From contig MZNV01002482.1 of NCBI GenBank assembly GCA_002081555.1, positions 1 to 37,081 on the forward strand: DNA of 37,081 nucleotides. Reading direction: 5' to 3'. Shown one piece after another: positions 10,764-20,569 of the stretch. The position numbers and the translations under genes were made by a program. This DNA is from Protostelium mycophagum. Lineage: Eukaryota; Evosea; Variosea; Protosteliida; Protosteliaceae. The stretch's first letter is position 1. Each line of letters starts with the position of its first letter. The notes beneath the pieces are model-generated. The model saw only the letters and a program-made list of their open reading frames with translations, ran no database searches and was not told where the DNA came from.

Positions 10764-10978
10764 TTTCGGTCACATGTGATCCGGGGCATTGCAGAGCTGT
10801 CTCAAGAGATTTACGGGCATGTCGCAACCTGGAAATCATCCCATGCGGAGACCAGGTCCATCCAAAGCCTCGTGATGCCCAAGGAACTCACTCCTCTGAA
10901 GTCATCACCAAAAAAAATTATTCAAATAAAATGTAAGACGCTACGCTTAGTTTATTTAAAGGACTCTCTTCATCTTAA
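10764..10978. repeat. Tandem duplication unit B, copy 2
   Basis: Copy that retains the real 3' end of the P450 gene (stop 10958-10956). A minus-strand frame shared by both copies (SSLGITRLWMDLVSAWDD, with a CPNC-containing piece further on) differs between copies partly at synonymous positions. A decayed coding fragment is therefore possible, but no family is recognised. Confidence 0.93.
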
Positions 10979-12963
10979 GGTTGAGTATGTTGTCTTTTGG
11001 CCTCATCACAATCAAGCTGACCTTCTCTATCGTTTTTCCCACCACTTCTTCTTGGACCTGGAAGTTTCTGATGATGGAGACGAGGACAGCTTTCATTTCT
11101 GTGACTGCGAACCGGTGTCCGATGCAGTTCCTGGGCCCAGCAATGAAGGTCAAGTTGGCGTAAGGGCCTGAGTATTTTCAGAATGTCCAATTGATTTTAT
11201 TTGCGCGTCAAAAAACATCTGGAAAACACCACCAAGGATGTTGGCACAATACAAATCACATGTGCACAGCAAACCATCAGCCACTAAACCATTGTTGATG
11301 TTGTCTACAACTCACCCTTTGCTGCCTCAGGGATCCTTCCCTCTTCTATGAATCTCTCGGGTGAAAACTCTGCAGCATCTGGTCCCCAGATCTCCGGCAG
11401 GTAATGTACAACGGTCGGGGGAATGAGCACTTTTGTACCTTTGGGGATGTGATATCCACATAAGACATCGTCCTTGGCGGCTTCTCTGATTGTGAATTGT
11501 ACGGGGGAGTCGACTCTGAAAAGTCAGTGAAATTTCGGGAGATTACGTTTACGTACCGAAGTACTTCTTTTACAACTGCGTTGAGGTAAGGAAGGGAGGT
11601 GTTGAGTTCGTCATAGGTGAGGGATCTTTCTTCTGGAAAGACCTATGATATCTCAGTGACATGTACATCTTCTCGACAATTTTGTGTGTTTTTTGCGGCA
11701 GATCCGCAACTACAACCAAGCTACAAAAACCAATATAAACTCACTGTCTTAATCTCCTCTCGAAGTTTTGTTTGGACGTTTTGGTTCTGTGCCATTCGAA
11801 GCAGCGTCCAGATCAAAGCAGTTGAAGTCGTCTCGTGCCCTGCAGCAAGGAAAGTGAGGCACTGGTCCATGATCTCGGTATCACTAAGAGGCTCTTCCAA
11901 ACCAAGATTATCACGCATCAGGATAGTGAGGATGTCCTTCTTTGTGGTTGTTGTGCCTGCAGCTGCTGCCTCATCCAATTCCCGCCTTTTCTTGTCCATG
12001 AGTCTCTGTGTCGACACCTCGACGGCGCGGCGGTTCTACAACGCGTCAGATCTTATGAAATTTCCACGAAATTTCACGTACTCTCTTGATCTCTCTGATG
12101 AAGGGGTGGAAATCCCTGATGAAAGATAGAGAAGGGAAGAGTTCGCTGACGAGGGAGGTAAAGAATAAGCCGAGGCTGGGTTTCTCCGCCTTCATCAATT
12201 CTTTGTATGCTAATGCCATTGGTTCATTTGGATTGTTGAGAGAATCAAAGTCGTAATCGAATCCTGTTGTCAGGCATCAGATGACCTCATGTGATGTGTT
12301 GAGTGTCTAACAAACCTGCCAGACCGATGATGTCAAGTGTACATCTGTTGAGCCATGGAACAATATTCAATGTGGTCCATTCTGTAGATGAGGGGATCTG
12401 TCATCAATCAATTCCGTCGCGTCGTCGCTCGATATGATCCTACTTCCTCCTTCCATTTTCTGATTAGTTCATTTGTCGGTCCCCAAAAGATCTGAGTCAG
12501 ATCTTTGATTTTTGGAACAGAAAAGGCGGCGTCTAAAGCTCTTCTCTGTTTCTTGTGATGTGCTCCTGCACAAATCAATCCACGCTGGTTTCATTTTGTA
12601 TTCACCTTCTGAGTTTAGAAGGCCGTTGCCAAGAAGAGCGCTCAGTAGATGTTGAGTTGGTTCTGGTTTGGTATAGTCATACGATGAAGTGACGAGCACT
12701 TTAGACAATGCTTTTGGATCTGTGATCAGCACTCTTGAACTGTTGAAGAAATAAAATCTCTGGATGCCAAAAGGCAGCTCTTGGGCCCATTTCCTCTCAA
12801 AAATGCCTGGTTGTGCTGATAGGATCTCCTTCAAATGGCCAAGGAAGAAGTGTCCTCCTGGTGCGAGTGGAATTGCATTCAGAGGACTGTTTCTATTCTT
12901 CCACCATTGCAGAAACAAAGGTACGCACACGGCGGCTAAGGATATCAGAAGTATGACGCTCAT
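10956..12963 (-). CDS. Cytochrome P450 monooxygenase
   Basis: Haem-thiolate monooxygenase; substrate unknown. It starts at ATG 12963 with an N-terminal membrane anchor (SVILLISLAAVCVPLFLQWW) and a Pro-rich hinge (PLNAIPLAPGG). Landmarks in order: I-helix AGHETTS (exon 12017-11721 region), K-helix ExxR in VVKEVLR (near 11560), the meander phrase WGPDAAEFSPERF (near 11370), and haem-binding FIAGPRNCIGHRFA with the Cys ligand (near 11130). It ends at TAA 10958-10956. At least six exons are separated by short introns; the first ends at 12606. Length is typical of a full microsomal P450. The last codons lie inside a 215-bp tandem duplication. CYP family not assigned. Confidence 0.93.
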
Positions 12964-13251
12964 GTTGTTCACTTGGGATTTTGAATATTCCAGTCGCGTT
13001 TGCGTCTTCGGAAATTGGTGACAGCCGCATTACATGTCTCGTTTATTAACGTGTCATTCCTTGATCGTCTTGGTGATTTCCGAATTCCGAAAAGGGGCTC
13101 GGCCGTCATATTTGACGTCTGGAGACCGAGTGACAGACGGCCCGCGACCGAGCACTATATATATAATATATATTATTTTATATATATGGACAGCCCGAGA
13201 CAAATCACTATTATTTTTGAATTAAAAAATGGAAGACTCTTCATTAATATT
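12964..13251. other. Intergenic, P450 5' flank with TA-rich tract
   Basis: Holds the P450 promoter. A striking alternating TA-rich tract lies at about 13155-13188. Apparent plus-strand open frames here (from 13000 and 13034) read through low-complexity DNA and are not supported as genes. Confidence 0.5.
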
Positions 13252-13566
13252 TTAGTGCATTTCGCCTTGAAGAAGGGTATGATTCCTCGGCATGTGTCTG
13301 TGGGGCGAAAAGAGTACGACGGCCCCTTCAGAAGTCAATGTTATCAGAGAACCTAAGACAGCTTGTCCAAGCAAACAACCAGCTGTACAAAATTTTGATA
13401 TCGGATTTTTCTTCCAGTTTTCCACGTCCAAATCGCGGTTACTACCGCTGATTTTAATCCCTGAATTCCAGTTGTAGAGGTGGAATTTTCCGAGGACCTG
13501 CCCGGACTTCCTTGAAACGTCAGAACTCCACCTGCTCATTCGAGACAACCACGTGATCACACACAT
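13252..13566 (-). CDS. Possible small membrane protein, uncertain
   Basis: A minus-strand frame from ATG 13566 to a stop at 13254-13252 with no family resemblance. A putative 5' exon (MCVITWLSRMSRWSSDVSRK) is followed by GTCCTC...GAAG, which looks like one of this genome's introns because it contains CTACAAC and a GCGGTAGTAACCGC hairpin. The next exon would encode a hydrophobic stretch (CLLGQAVLGSLITLTSEGAV) that could be one membrane helix. It lies 66 bp from the start of the HIS gene, divergently. It could equally be noncoding promoter DNA. Confidence 0.3.
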   Translation of the reverse strand: MCVITWLSRMSRWSSDVSRKSGQVLGKFHLYNWNSGIKISGSNRDLDVENWKKNPISKFCTAGCLLGQAVLGSLITLTSEGAVVLFSPHRHMPRNHTLLQGEMH

Positions 13567-13632
13567 CACGCTCAACGGACAGAGAGATACTAAACTGTCA
13601 TTTATCGTTACACCTAACTTTGAAAATAAAGA

Positions 13633-16600
13633 ATGCCTATCATCCCATCGATTGACTTACTAAATGGACATGCAGTCCAATTAGTAGGGGGAAAGGTAAA
13701 ATTCATAAATAAGAAGGGCTCAATCATATGCAGGTCGAGCACTTGAAAGTAGATGCCGGTGATCCGAGACCCATCGCAAGACAATTTGGCATAGCTGGAG
13801 ATATTGCAGGTCTGAATCTTCATTACAGAATCAAATCACATTCTGAGATGAAGAAGTTGTCGATCTGGATGCAGCCCTGGGACGTGGTAGTAATAGAGAC
13901 GTCATCCTTGATCTTGTAAAGATCGCCGACTGCCGTGTGGGTGGTGGAATAAGGACAGCAGAGGCAGCTCTAGAATGGCTAAATGCCGGTGCGAAGAAAG
14001 TCGTTTTGGGAACCGCCGCGACCCCAGAGATCTTGAAGCAATTACCAAAAGAAAGAGTCGTTGCAGCGCTCGATGCAGTTCACGGAGAGGTGATCACATC
14101 TTATCGATGAACGTAAATCAAAAAACTTGATAAGACTCTAATGAATCCAATCATGACACCCAACACTATGATGAAAATGGAGAACAGTGCATTGAATACT
14201 TCTTCAGTCAAGAAACATCGATCATGATCTGATTACATGATCAGGTTGTCGTGAAAGGATGGACTACAAAGACAGGAGCTACTGTCGCAGACAAGATGAA
14301 AGAACTGAGACCTTTTGTCTCCGGATTCTTAGTGACACTTGTGGAGAGGGAAGGCAGAATGGAAGGTGAGCGATCTTCTTTGATCTCCCCTGTCTAAATT
14401 TCTATATTTGATTCAAAGTTTATGGCAACTGTGAGTTGGTGGTGTTGATCTGATGAATTTCAAATTCGAAAATTTTATATTTGTCAATATGTCTTCACGA
14501 TTGTTTGATTGTGACGATCTCATCGCAATTTCGCCAAGGCCCCTTGGCCAAGTGGTAAGGCGCTAGTCTCGTAAACTAGAGATCGCGGGTTCGATTCCCG
14601 CAGGGGCCAACCCTTTTTTGCCCACCATTCTGATCCTCTCAGGCCTAAACTGGGATTTTGTGGATCAGCTCAAGGCAGAAGCAGGCGACAGCCAGCTCAC
14701 CATCGCTGGAGGCGTCACCACAGTAGATGACGTGGCCAGACTTGACGCTATGGGCATTGAGGCACAGGTCGGCATGGCGTTATACACAAAGAACATGGAA
14801 CTCGGCGCAGCGATTGCGGCGACGATCAAATCAGATAGACCTGACGGCCTCTTCGTCACCGTTGTAGTGGATGAGCAGAGGAAACTGTTAGGACAGGTGC
14901 GGACTTTTATAAATTTCTTGGACTCATTTTTCAGGTTTATTCGAGCAAAGAGAGCATTGTAGAGGCTGTCAAAACGATGAAGGGGGTTTATTATTCCAGG
15001 AACAGGGGGTTATGGCGAAAAGGCGAGACTTCTGGATCTACACAAGATTTGTTACGTATAGAGGTGAGTTTTCGGTGATTTCATTTGTACATATTTTGAT
15101 GACGTCATCTCATCGTGTCAGGTCGACTGTGACAGAGATTCTATCTGCTTCGTGGTTCACCAGAACGGTGGAGGTCAGCGAAATTTCGTCCATTTTCCTT
15201 GACACTTCTGACACTTTTGACAGGGTTCTGTCACCTGGAAAGAAGGTCATGCTTTGGGGCTGACACAGGGCTTTCCAGATTACAAACTACACTTACAGAA
15301 AGAATGAATAATTCAACACCGGGGTCATACACGAATAGACTCTTCAACGACGAGAACCTGCTGAGGTGAGTTGATGGAGACGATCTATATAGAACATATG
15401 ATGAATATACTTTTGTGGCTTCCTTGCCGAAAGTTCCAAGGCAATATATATACTCAAAACGTTTTGGATACCGCAAATATAAAATGCTTTGGTACTCTCT
15501 TCGTCGAGTATTTGTCAAGGTATTTCTTTGCGGCAAAGCCGCCAGCTCTCTGCTGCGTGTTGATTTGTGGCAGACGTAAAATGGAAATATACATTGTGCA
15601 AGCAGCTCTACGCTAACCAAACATACAAAACAGACGAGTGAATCTTTTAGATCCAAAATCGTAGAGGAGGCAAACGAGCTGATGGACGCCAAGACACCTG
15701 AAGAGGCCGCTTGGGAAGCTGCTGACGTCATCTACTTCGCGATGGTCGCTGCCACAAAGAGGGGTGCCACACTCACAGATATCGAGAAACAACTGGACTC
15801 CAGGTCTCTGAAGGTGAATTCTCTGATTTGTTCATGGAACTGATTGCGGTAAGGTGACGAGAAGAGCTGGTGACGCTAAACCAGTCAAAAGCGACTCGAC
15901 AACACGAAGTGATGCGTCTACAAATGCATCTACAACGGGCCAAACCACATCGGCCGTGGCCCCAGCGGTCCCCGCATCTACACCTGCCAGTGCCACAGGA
16001 AATTCCGCAGAAAACCCGAAGAAAGTTGGAGACACCGACCACGTGCTCAGACGCGTCACCCCCAAAGAGGTCAAAATCACCGTTGTAGATCGAAAAATTC
16101 TGAGAAAATTCCAGGTGTCTGCAGCCAGTGATGAACCGGTGGATCAGCGTGTCTTAACCATTGCCAGAGATATCGTAGAAGATGTCAGAATAAACGGTGA
16201 AGAGGCTATGTTGCGTCACGCAAAGAGGCTGGGGGACATACAGGACGAGAAGCAGGTGCGTTAACTGACGTGATTATTTGCGGTAGTTAACGAGAGTAGC
16301 CTTATGTGTTGTATCCCGAAGACATGAAGAAAGCTTTCGAGAACCTTCCCGAAGACCAGGTAAGATGGAGATTTCTGGGAGATTTCTGAGAAACTTCAGC
16401 AAAATACACTCAGGAGAACTGCTGACCGCATCCGCTATTTCGCTCAAAAACAACGCGACTGCATCAAGGTACGACATCCCAAATGTTTTTTATGACGTCA
16501 CGATGACGTGTATAGGAATTGACCACCCCCATCGAGGGAGGTACTGCGGGTCACTATGTAGATCCTTGCGAGAGAGCCGGTTGCTACGCACCCGGAGGCA

Positions 16601-19600
16601 GATTTCCACTACCTTCTTCTGTTTTGATGACAGCCATAACTGCCAGAGTTGCGGGTGTCAAAGAGGTAGATTTCGTGGAAATTTCATCTTCGTTCATGTC
16701 GACATGAAGACTTTGTGATGATGAATGACAGGTCTGGGTGGCTTCTCCTCGCCCCGTGCCAGTTACTGTGGCTGCCGCTTACTTGGCGGGAGCTGACGCA
16801 TTGTTATGCTTGGGTGGAGCCCAAGCCATTGGAGCCTTAGCGCATGGAGCTGGTGTCGTTCCTCCAGTGGATGTCTTAGTGGGCCCAGGAAACAAATTTG
16901 TGACTGCTGCTAAGCAACTGGTGATTATTATTTCATTCACATCATTTTCCGGCTTTGCAAAAGTTTCCATCTCAAAAAAATAATAATAATAAAATCAAAA
17001 TAAAACAAAGAAAAATAATAAAAAATCAATAAAAAATCAAAAAATTTGCCGGATGATTTTCCGGCACCAAAAACTCGATTTTCAACGAATTTCACAAAAA
17101 TGTTGATGGTTCAGGTATCCGGTAGGGTCAAAATAGACATGCTTGCCGGCCCTTCCGAGTGCCTCGTCATCGCCGACAAAACTGCGGATGCGGCCACCGT
17201 CGCTGCGGATCTCCTTGCGCAGGCAGAGCACGACCCCGACGCCAGGCCCATACTCGTGACTGACAGTGATGATATGGCACTCCGTGTAGACGCTGAAGTT
17301 GCCAAGCAACTAGAGGTGACTTTTCCCAGAAATTTCCGTGTGATATCTCATGTAAAACTACAAAAAATATGTGGGAATTGGCGTCTACAACGTTGTAAAA
17401 TCTCTCAGGTGCTACCAACAGCAGAAATCGCACGCCAATCTGTAAAGAATGGGTTCACTGTCGTCTGTAAAGACCTTGACGAGGCCGCGGTTGTCTCTGA
17501 CATTGTGGCGCCAGAGCACTTGGAAGTACACGTGGCTGATGCAGAAAATTACAGCAAAAAGCTGAAGCACTATGGTGGTCTATTTATAGGAACACTCTCC
17601 GGGGAGGTGAGACTTTGTGACCAAATTTCTGAAAACCAATCTTCGCGGTCTCAGATTTTTTTGACGGTCTACAACGTTGTAAACGAAGTCAGGTACTGGG
17701 AGATTATGGTGCCGGACCCAACCACGTCCTGCCCACTGGTGCCACCGCACGAAACTCCGGCGGACTTTCAGTGTTTACTTTCTTAAGGATCAGAACATTC
17801 ATCAACATAAGCGATTCAGCCTCCTCCCAGGTCTGTTTTTCCAATCGTACAAGACTTTCTGACTCGTTGTAGACGTTGGCGAAGGATGCCAGAGACTTGG
17901 CCTTCTTGGAGGGTCTCCACGGACACGCCGCCGCCGCGATTAAGAGGATAAACTCTGTCGAAAAAGGTGTGAATAAATCTGGAAAATGATCATCTTCTTC
18001 GAAAATTCGAGTATATTTTGATGAAAGCAGATTCTACAACGACTAAATCCAACGTGCTGCGCCTGCTCAGGTCAGACCTTGCCCCCATCAAAAAAAAAAA
18101 GCCGATAAAACCCCTCGATGTAGTCGCAGAGGAAGTGGGCCTTAGCGTGTCCGATCTCGTTAAGCTCGACGGTAACGAGAATTCCTACGGGCCACACGAT
18201 GACGTCAGAGCCAGCATCGGAAAATCTGACCTTCACATCTACCCAGATCCAGGACAGATCCACTTGAGACAGATGGCAAGTTGTAGATATGATTGTAGAT
18301 ATTGACCGTTGTAGTTGAGCGAATATGTGGGATTACCTGAAGATTGGTTGGTCGCAGGAAGTGGCTCTGATGACATCTTGGACATTGCGATCCGGATTGT
18401 GGATCCTCTGGACATCTTCATCTCGTCACCGACATTTGGAATGTACAACTTTTTGGGAAAGATCTCCAAGGCAACCATTCACGACATTGAAAGAGTTCCA
18501 GAAAATGAGTAAGGATCACTTTTTTGTTTGGAGTTCAAAGCGCATTTTATTTTGTTACACTAAATGTATGTTGTGGAGCTGATCGCAAATCGCCAAGGCC
18601 CCTTGGCCAAGTGGTAAGGCGCTAGTCTCGTAAACTAGAGATCGCGGGTTCGATTCCCGCAGGGGCCAACCTTTTTTAACATTCACACCAGAATTTCTCA
18701 CACTTGATAGTTTTGCCTTCCAAACACAAGCATTCATCGATGCAGTCAGAAAGCACCCCTCCACAAGGAAGATCGTCTTTTTACCCTCTCCAAATAACCC
18801 CACCGGTGACGTCATCAGTAATGAAGACGTCGCCAAACTGTGCGAGGCCCTCGATTGCGTCGTCGTCATCGACGAGGCTTATGCCGAGTTCTCTGGGAAG
18901 AGTTGCATTCAGATGGTCAAAGAGTACGACAACCTTGTTGTGGCCAGAACCTTCTCTAAATGGGCAGGTATGATGCTCTGATGAACAATAAATTGCCGTG
19001 ACACGTCACAGGTCTTGCCGGTCTTCGTCTTGGTTTTGTGGCTGCAAGACCAGAGCTCATTGAGTGGATGATGGCCATTAAGCAGCCATACAATGTCAAC
19101 ATCGCCGCGGACGTGGCCGGAAGAATCTCTCTGCTCAAACGCGCCGATATACAAAAGACTGTCGACAAGCTCTTGCTCGCTAGAGACCAGCTGATCCAAG
19201 AGCTCGGTAAGATAACGTGGTTGAGGACGTTACCTACGGAGGCCAATTTCGTGCTGGTGGAGGTGAGACGACATGCTCGAGTTTTCACTCAGATTTCAAG
19301 GTAAAAGGAAGGTCAGCTTCGGACTTGGCGAGTTATTTGCGTCACCGTGGAATTCTGATCAGATATTTCTCCACCCCCGCCCTGAAGAACTACATCAGGA
19401 TTTCGGCGGGAAAACCCGAAGAAATGTCGACAGTTGTACGCGCTCTGAATGACTATGGTGCGGCTCTTCTCAAAGATTTGAAACCGGAGGCCATCCTTTT
19501 CGACTTGGACGGAGTGATGGCAGATGTTTCGACATCTTACAGACAGGTACGTTACCGTGTTCTCTCGTCTGTTGACACGAATCGTCGCGGTAAGCTGACG

Positions 19601-20341
19601 TGAAAAGGCGATCATAGAAACGGCCGAACGATTTGGTGTTAAAGTGACAGCAGAGGATATCACCAAAATCAAAATGGCTGGAAATGCAAACAACGATTGG
19701 GTGGTAACCCACCGCCTCCTCCAAGCTCAACTGCAACAACCGCCCTCCCTTCCTGAGGTGACAATCTAATCACGTGATGTCTCTGATGACGTCACAGGTC
19801 ACGAGAATTTTCGAAGAAATTTACCAAGGAACCCCAGAAAAACCGGGCTTGTGGTCCACAGAGAAGTGCATCGTCGACAAGCAACTTCTCGAGGATCTGT
19901 CTAAGCGCATCCCGCTGGCTGTTGTGACTGGCCGACCTAGCGCTGACGCCCACCGCTTCTTGCACGAGTTTGACTTGGAGCAGTATTTTGGCGCCCTTGT
20001 CTGCATGGAGGACGGAATCAAGCCCCACCCTGACCCCGTCAGAAAAGCCTTAAAACGTTTAGGTGAGATTTCAAGCGTAGTAGATCATCATCACTTTTGT
20101 ACATCGTGCATCACTGGACATGATCGACGAGGAGTCTTAATTGAATGAAACAGGGGTCAAGAAGGCGATCATGATCGGTGATACGGTCGATGATGTCCTT
20201 TCGGCGGCGGCCTGTGGCGTCCCAGCTCTTGGGATTCTAGCTCCACAAGAGAGGGGAAACAAAGCAGCCGCAGAACGAATCATCCAGTCAGGCGCATTCA
20301 AAGTGATCGACTCGCTGGAAGAACTAAGAACCCTTTTGTGA
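13633..20341 (+). CDS. Histidine biosynthesis fusion: HisA-like/HisI/HisE/HisD/HisC/HAD
   Basis: 26 exons joining in phase to about 1510 residues: 13633-13695, 13734-13809, 13854-14089, 14245-14365, 14643-14896, 14935-15063, 15122-15173, 15224-15365, 15651-15813, 15854-16255, 16300-16359, 16400-16468, 16516-16665, 16732-16920, 17115-17315, 17409-17606, 17693-17830, 17873-17966, 18031-18275, 18315-18508, 18711-18967, 19012-19262, 19301-19546, 19608-19757, 19798-20062, 20154-20341. Domains: HisA-like barrel with both expected catalytic Asp sites ([27 protein letters not shown]-type CRVGGGIRT); HisI ([20 protein letters not shown]); HisE ([12 protein letters not shown]); Ser/Thr/Ala linker; HisD ([47 protein letters not shown]); HisC ([20 protein letters not shown] lysine in [14 protein letters not shown]); HAD phosphatase ([25 protein letters not shown]). 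HisC and HAD share one exon (19301-19546). A separate HisC gene starting at ATG 18021 is possible but less likely. Confidence 0.93.
14538..14609 (+). tRNA. tRNA-Thr (anticodon CGT), inside HIS intron 4
   Basis: 72-nt cloverleaf: acceptor GGCCCCT pairs with AGGGGCC, the anticodon stem CTAGT/ACTAG encloses loop CTCGTAA (anticodon CGT at 14570-14572), and the T arm is GCGGG-TTCGATT-CCCGC. Discriminator A; a run of six T follows about 4 nt downstream as a Pol III terminator. No tRNA intron. It lies on the same strand as its host, within the 277-nt intron 14366-14642. Confidence 0.97.
18276..18314 (+). other. GC-AG intron in the HIS gene
   Basis: The exon ending CAGATG is followed by GCAAGT rather than GT, and the acceptor is CGTTGTAG. 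Phase 0 is kept on both sides and HisC continuity is preserved (HLRQM, then LSEYVG). GC followed by AAGT is the usual context of a functional GC donor. Confidence 0.85.
18597..18668 (+). tRNA. tRNA-Thr (anticodon CGT), second copy, inside HIS intron 20
   Basis: Identical over all 72 nt to the copy at 14538-14609, with the same cloverleaf and a six-T terminator after ACC. It sits on the sense strand inside the 202-nt intron 18509-18710, between exons encoding HisC (ending ERVPEN, resuming FAFQTQ). About ten 5' flanking bases (CGCCAA preceded by TCGCAA) are also shared with the first copy. Confidence 0.97.
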
Positions 20342-20569
20342 AGATTTTGCAGATAAATTGAACATTTTCGAATATTTCTTTTGGGAATGAAGAGTTGTGA
20401 AAATCCTTTTATGCCTTTAGAAGAGGACTGAAAGGCAGCGATAAGAAAGCGGTGAGTCCGTTCGCAGAGTTTCCAGGGGATTTCTGCATACAGACTTCAA
20501 AGACTTTCTAGACGTGCGGACATTTGAAACATCAAGCTGAAAAGCTTTGCAAAATTTATTCAAAAATGT
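20342..20569. other. Convergent intergenic, HIS and SMP genes
   Basis: 228 bp between two converging stop codons. It should hold both 3' UTRs. I see no additional gene. Confidence 0.5.

Noticed and set aside
10108-10978. CRISPR-like or transposon array
   Set aside because: Direct repeats are long, contiguous and contain gene ends. No spacers, terminal inverted repeats or transposase are present.
10486-11171. Plus-strand frames in the tandem repeats
   Set aside because: They are the same repeated DNA read twice and are antisense to the P450 3' end; no domain is visible.
18018-18305. Independent HisC gene starting at ATG 18021
   Set aside because: The preceding HisD exon splices in phase through a normal 64-nt intron (GTGTGA...AAGCAG) that contains this ATG; a separate gene would leave only a few tens of bases between stop and start.
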